In this document: positions 36,325-46,056 of the stretch, in pieces
How positions within the stretch are numbered: position 1 is the first letter of the stretch
How the letters are laid out: each line of letters begins with the position of its first letter
From: Pseudomonas sp. P5_109
Lineage (GTDB): Bacteria > Pseudomonadota > Gammaproteobacteria > Pseudomonadales > Pseudomonadaceae
Reading direction: 5' to 3'
DNA length: 64,000 nt
NCBI RefSeq assembly: GCF_034009455.1
Contig: NZ_CP125380.1
Coordinates: forward strand, 2,459,001-2,523,000
Made by a program: the position numbers and the translations under genes
Notes under the pieces: model-generated
The model's database searches: none
What the model was told of the DNA's origin: nothing
Seen by the model: only the letters and a program-made list of their open reading frames with translations

Positions 36325-37719
36325 ATGAAGGCGCGTCTTTCTACCCGTATTCCTTGTGAGTCTAGAGCAATGGATAACTGTAAACACATACCACTCAGAA
36401 CCATTGAGTCCACACCCAGCCTGCCGAACCTTGATCGCGTTTGCGACATGGAAGAAGGCCGTTTGTCTGGCAAGGTGTTCTGGGATCAGGCCATTTACGA
36501 GCAAGAACTCGAGAAGATTTTCGCGCGTTGCTGGTTGTTCGTAGCCCATGAATCGCAATTGCCCAAGTCAGGTGATTATCTGGCCACCAGCATGGGCGAG
36601 GACGAGGTGCTGGTGGTACGTCAGAAGGACGCATCGCTCAAGGTGTTCCTCAATGCCTGCCCGCACCGCGGCAACAAGATCTGTTTCGCCGAAGCAGGTA
36701 ATGCACGGGGTTTTATCTGCAATTACCACGGTTGGTCGTTTGGCGCCGATGGCGGTCGCTTGCTGGGTATGCACGAGTCCAAGTGCTACGAGGAAAGCAA
36801 TTTCGACAAGTCCAAGCACGGACTGCGCGAAGCGCGTGTTGCGACTTACAAGGGCCTGGTGTTTGCCACTTTTGCCGCCGATGCACCGACACTTGAAGAG
36901 TACCTGGGTCCGATGACCTGGTACCTGGATGTCATGCTCGACATGGACGAGGGCGGCAGTGAGTTCCTGGGTGGTTGCATCCGCTCCACCATCGAATGCA
37001 ACTGGAAAGTCGCGGCGGAAAACTTCGTCGGTGACATCCTCCATGGTGGCTGGACGCACGACTCCGCCGCCAAGGCCATGCTGGGTGGGCCGGTGGCCAA
37101 TGTTGGCGATCTTCCCGAGTCCTACTCGGTGAACTGGAATGGCCACGGCTATGAGTTCGCCACTGATGTTGTTGGTAATGCCGCGACACTTGGCGAGAAA
37201 GACATCAACAAGTACTTGCACGTGTTGCGCCCGCAAGTGGCAGAGCGCCTGGGCGAGTTCCGCTCCAAGCTGATCGGTTCGATCTCATCGTTCACCGTGT
37301 TCCCCAATTTTTCCTTCTTGCCGGGGCAGAACACGGTGCGCATTTGGCAACCGCGTGGGCCACACAAGATCGAGCTGTTTACCTGGGTCATCGTCAACAA
37401 AAATGCACCGCAGGACATCAAGGATAAATGGCGCCGTGGCGCGATGATGACCTTCTCTCCGACCGGCGTATTCGAAATGGACGATGGCGAGAACTGGGAG
37501 TACTGCACCAAGACCAGCCGCGGCATGGTCACGCGATATCAGGATTTGTACGTCGGCCTTGGCATGAATACACGCATCGAAAACAGTGAACTGCCCGGTA
37601 ATGTGTTCAAGGGGCAACTCAACGAATGCAACTCCCGTGCGTTCTATCAGCGCTGGAAAGACCTGTTGCAATCGCCCACCTGGGCGGATGTACCGGATCG
37701 TAACGGCAAGATGCGTTGA
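36325..37719 (+). CDS. Rieske dioxygenase large (alpha) subunit
   Basis: The product has 464 residues (449 if ATG 36370 is used; neither has a strong ribosome-binding site). The Rieske ligands are C112-P-H114 and C132-x2-H135 (CPHRG, CNYHGW). The mononuclear iron site is D237-x2-H240-x4-H245 in the stretch ENFVGDILHGGWTHD, the expected 2-His-1-Asp set with its bridging Asp. The enzyme should add both atoms of O2 to an aromatic ring, giving a cis-dihydrodiol. With a beta subunit, ferredoxin and reductase, this is a complete three-component system. Which aromatic it accepts cannot be read from the motifs. Confidence 0.95.
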   Translation: MKARLSTRIPCESRAMDNCKHIPLRTIESTPSLPNLDRVCDMEEGRLSGKVFWDQAIYEQELEKIFARCWLFVAHESQLPKSGDYLATSMGEDEVLVVRQKDASLKVFLNACPHRGNKICFAEAGNARGFICNYHGWSFGADGGRLLGMHESKCYEESNFDKSKHGLREARVATYKGLVFATFAADAPTLEEYLGPMTWYLDVMLDMDEGGSEFLGGCIRSTIECNWKVAAENFVGDILHGGWTHDSAAKAMLGGPVANVGDLPESYSVNWNGHGYEFATDVVGNAATLGEKDINKYLHVLRPQVAERLGEFRSKLIGSISSFTVFPNFSFLPGQNTVRIWQPRGPHKIELFTWVIVNKNAPQDIKDKWRRGAMMTFSPTGVFEMDDGENWEYCTKTSRGMVTRYQDLYVGLGMNTRIENSELPGNVFKGQLNECNSRAFYQRWKDLLQSPTWADVPDRNGKMR

Positions 37720-37730
37720 GGGGATCGAAA

Positions 37731-38261
37731 ATGAATGCTTTGCCAATCGAACAACCCGCTGCATTTGAAGACACGCGCGCCGTCGAGGCCTTCTTGTTGC
37801 GTGAGGCTCGCCTGCTCGACAACGAATGCTGGGATGAGTGGCTGCAGTCGCTGAGCGAGACCATCCATTACTGGATGCCCGGTATCGAAAACCGTCGGCG
37901 CGAAGACAAATCTGGCCCCTACAGGCTGGAACACATGGCGTTCTTCGATGACGGCATGCGCGATCTTCAGCGCCGTGTGGCGCGGTTTAAACAGCCCTCT
38001 GCCTGGGCCGAGAACCCGCCTACGCGCAACGTTCACCTGATCAGCAACATCGAGGTGTTTGCCGGTGAGCAGGAAGGCGAGCTCATTGCGTTCTCCTGCT
38101 TCATGAACATCCGCAGCCGCGGCCTGGACGAATCTCACCAACTGGTCGGTCGTCGTGAGGACGTGCTGCGCCGTGAGGCCGACGGGTTGAAGCTGCTCAA
38201 GCGAAAGATCCTCATTCCTAACGCGATGTTGTTGTGCAAGAACATCAACACTTTCCTCTGA
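37731..38261 (+). CDS. Rieske dioxygenase small (beta) subunit
   Basis: The product has 176 residues from ATG 37731, which has GAGGGG upstream. The cystatin-like beta-subunit fold is shown by VEAFLLREARLLDNECWDEW, the middle segment RNVHLISNIEV, and the C-terminal LIPNAMLLCKNINTFL ending in Phe-Leu. It builds the alpha3beta3 oxygenase with the preceding gene product. Confidence 0.93.
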   Translation: MNALPIEQPAAFEDTRAVEAFLLREARLLDNECWDEWLQSLSETIHYWMPGIENRRREDKSGPYRLEHMAFFDDGMRDLQRRVARFKQPSAWAENPPTRNVHLISNIEVFAGEQEGELIAFSCFMNIRSRGLDESHQLVGRREDVLRREADGLKLLKRKILIPNAMLLCKNINTFL

Positions 38262-38271
38262 GGATACGCAC

Positions 38272-39084
38272 ATGGGTTGGCTCGAAGGACAAGCAGCACT
38301 GGTCACTGGCGGAACTGGCGGTATCGGTAGCGCCATCGTTCGGCGCTATGTGAACGAAGGCGCGCGTGTTTGCGTGATGGCTCGTGACGGCGAACAGTTG
38401 AGTGCGCTGCGTGATGAACTGGGCGACGCCATCATCACGGTGCAGGGCGATGTTTCCAGTTACCAGGATAATCAGCGTGCAGTGGCCGCCACGCTGGACG
38501 TGTTCGGCAAGCTCGATACATTTGTCGGTAACGCGGCGGTCTTTGATTACTTCACGCGTCTGGACCGCATCGCTCCGGAAGATTTTGAAAGTGCATTTCA
38601 GCGTCTGTTCGCCATCAATGTCCAAGGCTACATGCTTGGCGCGCGATGCAGCACCGATGCTTTGCGCGCCAGTCGCGGAAGCATGATCTTCACCCTGTCC
38701 AATAGCGCATTCTATGCCGGCGGTGGCGGCATTCTCTATGTCTCCGCCAAGCATGCATTGGTCGGGATGATCCGTCAGTTGGCCTACGAGTTGGCGCCGG
38801 ATATCCGCGTGAACGGCGTGGCCCCCGGAGCGACCAATACGCCTATGAAGAGCCTGGACGGGCTCAATACGCGAAGTGTTCCGCTCAACCAGATTCCGGG
38901 TTTCGAGCAAGGTGCCGCGCAGGCCGTGCCGCTTCAGCGTATCGCTGAACCGGAGGATCACACGGGCCACTACGTGCTGTTGGCCTCGCGTGAAAACGCC
39001 GGGTTGACCACCGCCAACATCATCCATAGCGACGGTGGCTGGGAAGTCCGCAGCCCAGGCGCAGCCAGCCACAGAAAGGTCTGA
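38272..39084 (+). CDS. cis-Dihydrodiol dehydrogenase (SDR)
   Basis: The product has 270 residues. It has TGGTGGIG (about 12-19), an Ala-rich NAA in place of NNAG, catalytic Ser in LSNSAFY, and Y-x3-K (YVSAKHA). It resembles BphB/HcaB dehydrogenases, which rearomatise a cis-dihydrodiol to a catechol with NAD. It follows the beta-subunit gene by ten bases, the expected operon position. Confidence 0.92.
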   Translation: MGWLEGQAALVTGGTGGIGSAIVRRYVNEGARVCVMARDGEQLSALRDELGDAIITVQGDVSSYQDNQRAVAATLDVFGKLDTFVGNAAVFDYFTRLDRIAPEDFESAFQRLFAINVQGYMLGARCSTDALRASRGSMIFTLSNSAFYAGGGGILYVSAKHALVGMIRQLAYELAPDIRVNGVAPGATNTPMKSLDGLNTRSVPLNQIPGFEQGAAQAVPLQRIAEPEDHTGHYVLLASRENAGLTTANIIHSDGGWEVRSPGAASHRKV

Positions 39085-39124
39085 AGCCAGACCTGCACGT
39101 GCACCCATAACAAGAGAAATGACC

Positions 39125-40102
39125 ATGAGCGTCAACAGCCGTTCCTTGAGTGCCCCCCAGCAGAAGTTGCTGGATCTGTTTGCCGGTTTACCCCTGCCGG
39201 TTCTGGCTGCCCCGATGTTCCTGGTTTCCGGGCCGCAGCTGCTCAATGCTTGTTGTCAGGCTGGTGTAGTCGGCAGCATGCCAGCGCCCAATGCACGTAC
39301 CGTCGAGCAACTGGACAAGTGGCTGGCGCAGATTGTTGTCGAGCGTGAGGCGGCTAAAACACTAGGCCAGGTCTGGGCACCCTGGATGCTGAACATGATC
39401 GTGCACAGCACCTACGATCGATTCGAGTCTGAGTTGGAGCTGGTCAAACGCTACCAGCCGCCGATCGTTTCCACGGCCTTGGGTAGCCCTAAGCGCGTGC
39501 TGGAAACTGTTCATGGTTACGGCGGCGTAGTGATCGCCGACGTCATCACCCCAGCCTTGGCACGCAAGGCTGTCGATGCGGGTGTCGATGGTCTGGTATT
39601 GGTCTGTAACGGTGCCGGCGGCCATACGGGGAGCTACAACCCTTTTGCCTTCGTAGCGGAAGTCCGTGAGTTTTGGGACGGGCCGCTCGGTTTGGCCGGT
39701 GCAGTTTCGAACGGGCGCGACATCCATGCGGCAAAAGTCCTGGGCTGCGATTTCGCCCTGGTGGGCACCCGTTTGGTTGCGGCCCACGAGAGCCTGGTCG
39801 AAAACGCCTACCGCGACATGCTGGTGGACTGTTCCATGGATGACGTGGCTACAACCACAGCGGTCAGTGGCGTATTGGCCACCTGGATGAAACCCTCGCT
39901 GGAAAAGGCCGGTATCGACCCTGCCGCCGACAACCGCACCGCCATCGATTTTTCCGGTGACATTGCCTCCGCCAACAAGGCTTGGAAACACGTTTGGTCA
40001 GCGGGGCAGGGCGTAGGGCAGATCAAGCGCCGCTACAGCGTCGCCGAGTTAATTGAAGAGCTGCATTTGGGTTATCGGGCCAGCCTGCAACGCGCACATT
40101 GA
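39125..40102 (+). CDS. Flavin-dependent nitronate monooxygenase/FabK-like protein
   Basis: The product has 325 residues from ATG 39125, with an AAGAGAA seven bases upstream; an ATG at 39119 is also possible. The TIM-barrel FMN fold of the NMO/2-nitropropane dioxygenase family is shown by PVLAAPMFLVSGPQLLNACC, the phosphate region LVCNGAGGHTGSYNPFAFV, and ALVGTRLVAAHES. Relatives include nitronate monooxygenases and enoyl-ACP reductase FabK. In this aromatic operon a C=C reduction of a CoA-linked or free enoic intermediate is more plausible than nitroalkane oxidation, but that is inference. Confidence 0.85.
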   Translation: MSVNSRSLSAPQQKLLDLFAGLPLPVLAAPMFLVSGPQLLNACCQAGVVGSMPAPNARTVEQLDKWLAQIVVEREAAKTLGQVWAPWMLNMIVHSTYDRFESELELVKRYQPPIVSTALGSPKRVLETVHGYGGVVIADVITPALARKAVDAGVDGLVLVCNGAGGHTGSYNPFAFVAEVREFWDGPLGLAGAVSNGRDIHAAKVLGCDFALVGTRLVAAHESLVENAYRDMLVDCSMDDVATTTAVSGVLATWMKPSLEKAGIDPAADNRTAIDFSGDIASANKAWKHVWSAGQGVGQIKRRYSVAELIEELHLGYRASLQRAH

Positions 40103-40134
40103 GCGCCCACCATCACCTGTTGAGGAGTTATTCC

Positions 40135-40917
40135 GTGAAGCAAGATTCCATCCAGGCCGCCGCTTCGCTTCTGGCACAAGCGCGCATGATGCGAACCCCA
40201 TGCGGCCGCATTTCCGAACGCTTTGAAATTTCCACCCTGGCTGATGCTTATGCCGTACAGGAGCTCAATACCCAGGCTGCGCTAGCCGCGGGGCGCCGTC
40301 TCAGCGGGCGTAAAATCGGCTTGACCTCTCTGGCGGTGCAAGCGCAGCTGGGCGTCGATCAGCCAGACTTCGGCATGTTGTTTGCCGACATGGAGTACGG
40401 CGATGGCGATGCCATTGACAGCTCCCGCCTGATCCAGCCCAAGGCCGAGGGGGAGATCGCTTTCGTGTTGGGGCGTGACTTGCCCAACCCTGACACCACG
40501 CTGGGCGAGCTGATGAGCGCGGTGGAGTACCTGGTTCCGGCGCTGGAAATTGTCGATTCGGCGATCGAGAACTGGAAAATCACGCTGGTCGATACGGTCG
40601 CTGACAATGCTTCATCGGGGCTCTACGTGCTTGGCAAGACTCCCGTGCGCCTGGCCAATCTGGACCTCGCGCTGGAAGGCATGCTGTTGGAGAAAAATGG
40701 TGCTCAGGCCTCGATCGGTGTGGGCGCTGCCTGCCTCGGCAACCCGCTGGACGCCTGCCTGTGGCTGGCGCGGACCATGGCCGAATTTGGTCGTCCATTG
40801 AGGGCCGGCGACGTGCTCTTGTCCGGTGCTCTGGGCCCCATGGTGCCGGTGACACCCGGTGACAGCCTGCGCTTGAAACTGACCCGTCTGGGTGAAGTGA
40901 ACTGCCGATTCGTATGA
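40135..40917 (+). CDS. 2-Oxopent-4-enoate hydratase, second type (MhpD-like)
   Basis: The product has 260 residues from GTG 40135, which has GAGGAG upstream. [20 protein letters not shown], the metal-binding KAEGEIAFVLGRDL and [13 protein letters not shown] are the family marks. It hydrates the C5 dienoate released by the hydrolase at 34001. It is about half identical by eye to MhpD at 27614, so it is a paralogue from another lineage. Confidence 0.92.
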   Translation: MKQDSIQAAASLLAQARMMRTPCGRISERFEISTLADAYAVQELNTQAALAAGRRLSGRKIGLTSLAVQAQLGVDQPDFGMLFADMEYGDGDAIDSSRLIQPKAEGEIAFVLGRDLPNPDTTLGELMSAVEYLVPALEIVDSAIENWKITLVDTVADNASSGLYVLGKTPVRLANLDLALEGMLLEKNGAQASIGVGAACLGNPLDACLWLARTMAEFGRPLRAGDVLLSGALGPMVPVTPGDSLRLKLTRLGEVNCRFV

Positions 40918-41000
40918 GTGCTGGTCAATGACCCGTGTCATTGGAAAGGGCGCCGGTTTTTTGAACCTGCACCTGTAACAACAAAAATAATAATGATGAA

Positions 41001-41018
41001 CAACAGACATGTCTGTTG
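41001..41018. promoter_or_regulatory. Perfect 18-bp palindrome before the CoA-ligase gene
   Basis: CAACAGACATGTCTGTTG reads the same on both strands and ends 18 bp before the GTG start at 41037, in a 119-bp spacer with A/T-rich sequence (AACAAAAATAATAATGATG). It differs from the TetR operators. It may be an operator for a regulator not in the window, or a hairpin affecting translation. Confidence 0.55.
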
Positions 41019-41036
41019 ATCTCGTGAGGGCGTGCC

Positions 41037-42896
41037 GTGTACGACTTTTTCGACGATCCTGCCAAGCTGGCACCTGCTCGAGTGACTGTCGAGCCAGGTG
41101 AGGCGGGCAGTTTTATATTGCGATCCCCGGAACCTCTGCAACCCTATGCCCGTTGCATCGGCCAGTGGTTGGAGCGTTGGGCGAGTGAAGCCCCGCAGCG
41201 TCCTTATCTGGCCGAGCGCCGCAACGGCGTCTGGTTCACTCTCAACTACAGCGAGGTTCGCCAACGCGTCGGCGCCCTGGCCCAGGGTTTGCTAGAACTC
41301 GATACGACGCCCGGTCGTCCGGTACTGGTGTTATCGGAAAATGACATCGACCAGGCCTTGATTACGCTGGCGGCCATGCATGTCGGGATTGCGGTGGCCA
41401 CCGTGTCGGTCGCTTATTCGCGCAATACACAGAGCGGCTGCAGCAAGCTGAAGTCTATCGTAGCGCAGCTGCAACCCGCATTGATCTTTGTCAATGATGG
41501 CGACACTTATCGCCGCACAATCGAACTGATTCAACCGGACTGTCCCGTGGTGGTTGCACGCAACGCCCAGGCCATTCCTGGTGCGCTACCGCTACCCTTG
41601 CTTTACCGGGTCGAAAGTGCGCAAGTCATGGAGGCCTTTCTGCGCCTCGATGGCGATGTCCCGGCCCGTTACATGCTGACCTCCGGCTCCACTGGCACAC
41701 CCAAGGTGGTCATCAATACCCATCGCATGTTGTGCGCCAACCAGCAAGCAATCGCCCAATGCTGGCGATTCCTCGAAGGCAGTGAAATGGTCGTGGTGGA
41801 TTGGCTGCCATGGAGTCATACCTTCGCCGCTAACCATAACTTCAACATGGTGCTGCGCAATGGCGGCACGCTTTATATCGATGATGGTTTGCCAGTTCCC
41901 GGGCGTATCGAGCGGACGGTGGAAAATATCAAATCCGTTCAGCCGACTGTGTTCTTCAACGTCCCTCGTGGGTATGAAGCGCTATTACCTTATCTGGAAC
42001 GCGACGAGGAGTTGGCGCAAGCACTTTTCGGCCGCCTTGACATGTTGTTCTATGCCGCTGCGGCTTTGCCACAGAACACCTGGGATCGGTTGATGGCCTG
42101 TGCGGGAACGGTGCGTGACAATCCCCTGTTCTTTACCAGCGAATGGGGCGCGACCGAAACCTCTCCAGTGCTCACCAGTGTTCATTACCGCTTGGACAAA
42201 CCAGGCAACATCGGCCTCCCGGTACCAGGCGTCGAAATCAAGTTCGTGCCCAGCGGCGACAAGCTGGAGATGCGCGTACGCGGACCCTCGGTGTTTCAGC
42301 AGTACCTCAATGACCCACAAGGCAGCCGTCAGGCGTTCGATGAAGATGGCTTCTATCAGATTGGTGATGCTGGTCGACTACTCGATCCCGAGTGCCCGCA
42401 GAGGGGCATCGTATTTGATGGGCGGGTCACCGAAGACTTCAAATTGACCACCGGCACGTGGGTCTCCGTCGGCACGCTGCGCCCACGGCTGGTGAGTGCC
42501 TTGGCGCCTTACGCTTCTGACTGTGTGATTTGCGGTCACGATCAAGACTTTATTGGCGCTTTGATCTATCCAACGCCGTCGTTGCGCGCCTTGGCCGATG
42601 CCGCTGGCAAGCGAATGACCGTTGAGCAACTGGCTATGCAACCTGCTGTTCGCCAAGCCCTGAGTACGGGCTTGCAAGCACTGGCCAAACAGTTTCCTGC
42701 GTCCTCGCAGCACGCGGTGCGCCTGGTCATCCTCGACTCACCGCCGAGCCTCGATGATGGGGAAATTACTGACAAAGGTTACATCAATCAACGTGCAGCA
42801 CTTGGTCTGCGTGCTGATGCGGTCAAGCGTCTGTATGCCGAAACGCTGGACCCGGCCGTGATCCTTCTCGACGAAGCTTATGGAGAAAGTAAATGA
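41037..42896 (+). CDS. Feruloyl-CoA-synthetase-like acyl-CoA ligase (AMP-forming)
   Basis: The product has 619 residues. It activates a carboxylic acid with ATP and CoA. The P-loop TSGSTGTPK is at residues 215-223, followed by WGATETSP, the adenine-binding motif [12 protein letters not shown], and [19 protein letters not shown], which is the variant hinge seen in feruloyl-CoA synthetases. The C-terminal catalytic Lys region is [15 protein letters not shown]. It probably activates the side-chain acid released by the C-C hydrolase or an aryl-alkenoate substrate; the choice is open. The start is GTG. Confidence 0.88.
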   Translation: MYDFFDDPAKLAPARVTVEPGEAGSFILRSPEPLQPYARCIGQWLERWASEAPQRPYLAERRNGVWFTLNYSEVRQRVGALAQGLLELDTTPGRPVLVLSENDIDQALITLAAMHVGIAVATVSVAYSRNTQSGCSKLKSIVAQLQPALIFVNDGDTYRRTIELIQPDCPVVVARNAQAIPGALPLPLLYRVESAQVMEAFLRLDGDVPARYMLTSGSTGTPKVVINTHRMLCANQQAIAQCWRFLEGSEMVVVDWLPWSHTFAANHNFNMVLRNGGTLYIDDGLPVPGRIERTVENIKSVQPTVFFNVPRGYEALLPYLERDEELAQALFGRLDMLFYAAAALPQNTWDRLMACAGTVRDNPLFFTSEWGATETSPVLTSVHYRLDKPGNIGLPVPGVEIKFVPSGDKLEMRVRGPSVFQQYLNDPQGSRQAFDEDGFYQIGDAGRLLDPECPQRGIVFDGRVTEDFKLTTGTWVSVGTLRPRLVSALAPYASDCVICGHDQDFIGALIYPTPSLRALADAAGKRMTVEQLAMQPAVRQALSTGLQALAKQFPASSQHAVRLVILDSPPSLDDGEITDKGYINQRAALGLRADAVKRLYAETLDPAVILLDEAYGESK

Positions 42897-43834
42897 GTTC
42901 CAGAAAACTGAAAGTCGCCATCATCGGCTCCGGCAACATCGGCACCGACCTGATGATCAAGGTCCTGCGTAACGCCGAGCACCTGGAAATCGCCGCCATG
43001 GTTGGCATCGACCCGGCCTCCGACGGCTTGGCCCGCGCTCAGCGCATGGGGGTGGCCACCACCCACGAAGGCGTTGAAGGCTTGACCCGTATGGACGTGT
43101 TCAAGGACATCGACTTCGTTTTCGATGCCACCTCGGCCGGTGCCCACGTCAAGAACGATGCGTTCCTGCGCTCGATCAAACCCGACATTCGCCTGATCGA
43201 CCTGACCCCGGCTGCCATCGGCCCGTACTGCGTGCCGGTGGTGAATCTGGAACAGAACCTGAATCAGCTCAACGTCAACATGGTCACCTGCGGCGGCCAG
43301 GCGACGATTCCGATGGTCGCGGCGGTGTCCCGCGTGGCCAAGGTGCATTACGCCGAAATCGTCGCTTCGATTGCCAGTAAATCCGCCGGTCCCGGCACCC
43401 GTGCCAACATCGACGAATTCACCGAAACCACCTCCAAGGCCATCGAAGTGATCGGCGGCGCCGCGAAGGGCAAGGCGATCATCGTGATGAACCCGGCCGA
43501 GCCACCACTGATGATGCGCGACACGGTGTTTGTATTGTCCGAAGCGGCTGACCAGGCGCTGGTCGAGGCCTCCATCGTCGAGATGGCGGCCGCCGTGCAG
43601 GCTTATGTGCCGGGCTATCGCCTGAAGCAAAAAGTCCAGTTCGACGTGATTCCAGAAGATGCGCCGCTGAATATTCCGGGCCTCGGCATATTCTCCGGAC
43701 TGAAGACTTCGGTGTTCCTCGAAGTCGAAGGTGCCGCCCATTACCTGCCGGCCTACGCCGGTAATCTCGACATCATGACCTCCGCTGCCTTGGCCACCGC
43801 CGAGCGCATGGCGCAGTCGATGCTGAACGCCTGA
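42893..43834 (+). CDS. mhpF: Acetaldehyde dehydrogenase (acylating), copy 2
   Basis: The product has 313 residues and overlaps the CoA-ligase stop by ATGA. It has GSGNIGTD near the start and catalytic Cys in [12 protein letters not shown]. The protein is almost the same as copy 1 (26646-27581), but the DNA shows many third-base changes, so this is an old pair under selection rather than a fresh copy. It makes acetyl-CoA from the acetaldehyde released by the aldolase. Confidence 0.96.
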   Translation: MSSRKLKVAIIGSGNIGTDLMIKVLRNAEHLEIAAMVGIDPASDGLARAQRMGVATTHEGVEGLTRMDVFKDIDFVFDATSAGAHVKNDAFLRSIKPDIRLIDLTPAAIGPYCVPVVNLEQNLNQLNVNMVTCGGQATIPMVAAVSRVAKVHYAEIVASIASKSAGPGTRANIDEFTETTSKAIEVIGGAAKGKAIIVMNPAEPPLMMRDTVFVLSEAADQALVEASIVEMAAAVQAYVPGYRLKQKVQFDVIPEDAPLNIPGLGIFSGLKTSVFLEVEGAAHYLPAYAGNLDIMTSAALATAERMAQSMLNA

Positions 43835-43844
43835 GGAGACCGAC

Positions 43845-44873
43845 ATGACTTTTAATCCCGGCAAAAAACTCTACATCTCCGACGTGACCCTACGCGACGG
43901 CAGCCATGCCGTTCGCCATCAGTATTCTCTGCAGAACGTGCAGGACATTGCCCGCGCGCTGGACAAGGCCAAGGTCGACTCGATCGAGGTCGCCCACGGT
44001 GACGGCCTGCAAGGTTCGAGCTTCAACTATGGCTTCGCCGCGCACACCGACCTGGAGTGGATCGAAGCGGCCGCCGACGTCATCAGCCACGCGAAAATCA
44101 CCACCCTGTTGTTGCCGGGTATCGGCACGGTGCATGACCTGAAAGCGGCGTACAACGCCGGAGCACGAGTGGTGCGCATCGCCACTCACTGCACCGAAGC
44201 GGATGTGTCGAAACAGCACATCGAATACGCCCGTGAGCTGGGCATGGACACCGTTGGTTTCCTGATGATGAGCCACATGATCCCGGCCGAGCAGTTGGCC
44301 GCCCAGGCCAAATTGATGGAGAGCTACGGCGCGACTTGCGTGTACATGGCCGACTCCGGTGGCGCGATGAACATGCAGGACATCCGTGACCGCTTCCGCG
44401 CCTTTAAGGCGCAGCTCAAGCCTGAAACCGAAACCGGCATGCATGCGCACCACAACCTGAGCCTCGGCGTGGCCAACTCGATCACCGCCGTCGAAGAAGG
44501 CTGCGACCGCATCGACGCCAGCCTTGCGGGCATGGGCGCCGGTGCCGGTAATGCGCCGCTGGAAGTCTTCATCGCCGCCGCCGAACGCCTGGGCTGGAAC
44601 CATGGCACCGACCTCTACACGCTGATGGACGCGGCCGACGACATCGTGCGTCCACTCCAGGACCGTCCGGTGCGGGTCGACCGCGAAACCCTGGCGCTGG
44701 GTTATGCCGGCGTCTACTCCAGCTTCCTGCGTCACGCCGAAATCGCGGCGGCCAAGTACGGCCTCAAAACCCTCGACATCCTCGTCGAGCTGGGCAAGCG
44801 GCGGATGGTGGGCGGTCAAGAAGACATGATTGTTGATGTTGCGCTGGATCTGCTGGCGGCACAGAGCCGTTGA
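43845..44873 (+). CDS. mhpE: 4-Hydroxy-2-oxovalerate aldolase, copy 2
   Basis: The product has 342 residues. [14 protein letters not shown] and [11 protein letters not shown] are intact. The spacer between mhpF and mhpE (TGAGGAGACCGAC before the ATG) is identical to that of copy 1, so the two genes moved as a unit. The tail differs: LAAQSR here and LKR in copy 1. It gives the second pathway its own final step. Confidence 0.96.
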   Translation: MTFNPGKKLYISDVTLRDGSHAVRHQYSLQNVQDIARALDKAKVDSIEVAHGDGLQGSSFNYGFAAHTDLEWIEAAADVISHAKITTLLLPGIGTVHDLKAAYNAGARVVRIATHCTEADVSKQHIEYARELGMDTVGFLMMSHMIPAEQLAAQAKLMESYGATCVYMADSGGAMNMQDIRDRFRAFKAQLKPETETGMHAHHNLSLGVANSITAVEEGCDRIDASLAGMGAGAGNAPLEVFIAAAERLGWNHGTDLYTLMDAADDIVRPLQDRPVRVDRETLALGYAGVYSSFLRHAEIAAAKYGLKTLDILVELGKRRMVGGQEDMIVDVALDLLAAQSR

Positions 44874-44909
44874 TCTTTCATCTCTGAGTGAATGAGCAAG
44901 AGAAATGCC

Positions 44910-45914
44910 ATGACCTATCACGTAGATATTCAACCATCGGGGCAACAATTCGATCTGGATGCGAGCAAGACCATCCTGGACGGTGCTTTGGCTGACGGGC
45001 TGATGCTCAAGCACAGTTGCCGTGAAGGAACGTGTGGCAGCTGCAAGGGCAGGGTGGTGAGCGGCAGTGTCGATCATGCCAACAGTCCGCTGGAGGTTCT
45101 GAGCGAAGAGGAGCGCGCCGCCGGATTGGCATTGTTCTGCTGCGCCAAAGCGACCTCGGACCTGACCATCGATGCCCCGGAAGTGACTGAGCTGCGCGGT
45201 ATTTCCATTCAGCAGACGGCCGCCCGCGTGGCCAGCATCGAAAAGGTCGCCGACGATGTAATGGTCGTGCGACTGATGTTGCCGCCCACGGTAACTTTCA
45301 ACTATTACCCTGGCCAATATGCGCAAGTTTTGCTCAAGGACGGTAGTCGTCGAAGTTATTCGATGGCTACTCGTTCGACAGTGGACAATCAACTAGAGTG
45401 GCATATCCGTCATATGCCAGGTGGCAGTTTCAGTGGCCATGTATTCAATACATTGAAACCGCGCGAACTGCTTCGTCTGGAAGGCCCTTATGGTTCTTTC
45501 TATCTGCGTGAGAATGATCAACCGATGATCTTTCTCGCCAGTGGCACCGGTTTTGCGCCGATCAAGGCGTTGCTGGAGCAACTGCGTGAACAGGGTAATA
45601 ACACACGTCCGGTTTATCTCTATTGGGGTGGCCGGCAGCGCAAGGATCTCTACCATCATGAGCAGTTGCTCGAGTGGGAGGCCGAATTACCCTGGTTGAA
45701 CTACATCCCGGTGCTCTCGGAACCGAATGATGCCTGTCAGTGGCAAGGCGCTTGCGGATTTGTACACCAGCAGGTCCTGTCCGACTTTGCTTCGTTGAAG
45801 CGTTTTGAAGTGTATGCCTGTGGAGCACCGATCGTCGTGGATTGCGCCCGTCGAGACTTTATAGCGCAGCGAGAGTTGCTGGAAACCAATTTCTACGCTG
45901 ATGCATTCGTATAA
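44910..45914 (+). CDS. Ferredoxin-NAD(P)H reductase of the dioxygenase (2Fe-2S plus FAD)
   Basis: The product has 334 residues from ATG 44910; an earlier ATG at 44892 adds six residues. The plant-type cluster ligands are Cys37, Cys42, Cys45 and Cys77. The FAD-binding RRSYSMA and NAD-binding ASGTGFAPIKAL follow, then a C-terminal YACGAP. This is the NdoR/BenC-like fused type, which takes electrons from NADH for the Rieske ferredoxin at 35975 or directly for the oxygenase. It is the last enzyme gene of the operon. Confidence 0.94.
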   Translation: MTYHVDIQPSGQQFDLDASKTILDGALADGLMLKHSCREGTCGSCKGRVVSGSVDHANSPLEVLSEEERAAGLALFCCAKATSDLTIDAPEVTELRGISIQQTAARVASIEKVADDVMVVRLMLPPTVTFNYYPGQYAQVLLKDGSRRSYSMATRSTVDNQLEWHIRHMPGGSFSGHVFNTLKPRELLRLEGPYGSFYLRENDQPMIFLASGTGFAPIKALLEQLREQGNNTRPVYLYWGGRQRKDLYHHEQLLEWEAELPWLNYIPVLSEPNDACQWQGACGFVHQQVLSDFASLKRFEVYACGAPIVVDCARRDFIAQRELLETNFYADAFV

Positions 45915-46056
45915 CCGCAACAACGTTAACTAACGGATTAGAACGAGCTACACCCGAACTTTATTGGGCACGCCTGCGTGGTCGCTCAACAGGTTCGGGG
46001 GCAGGTACACGCCAGCAGTAAGGACCCGTTCAATACTAATAAAAATAGAGAAAACC

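Noticed and set aside
43890..45392. A 500-codon open frame on the minus strand
   Set aside because: It is antisense to the second mhpE and the reductase and is the same shadow as seen opposite the first mhp copy.
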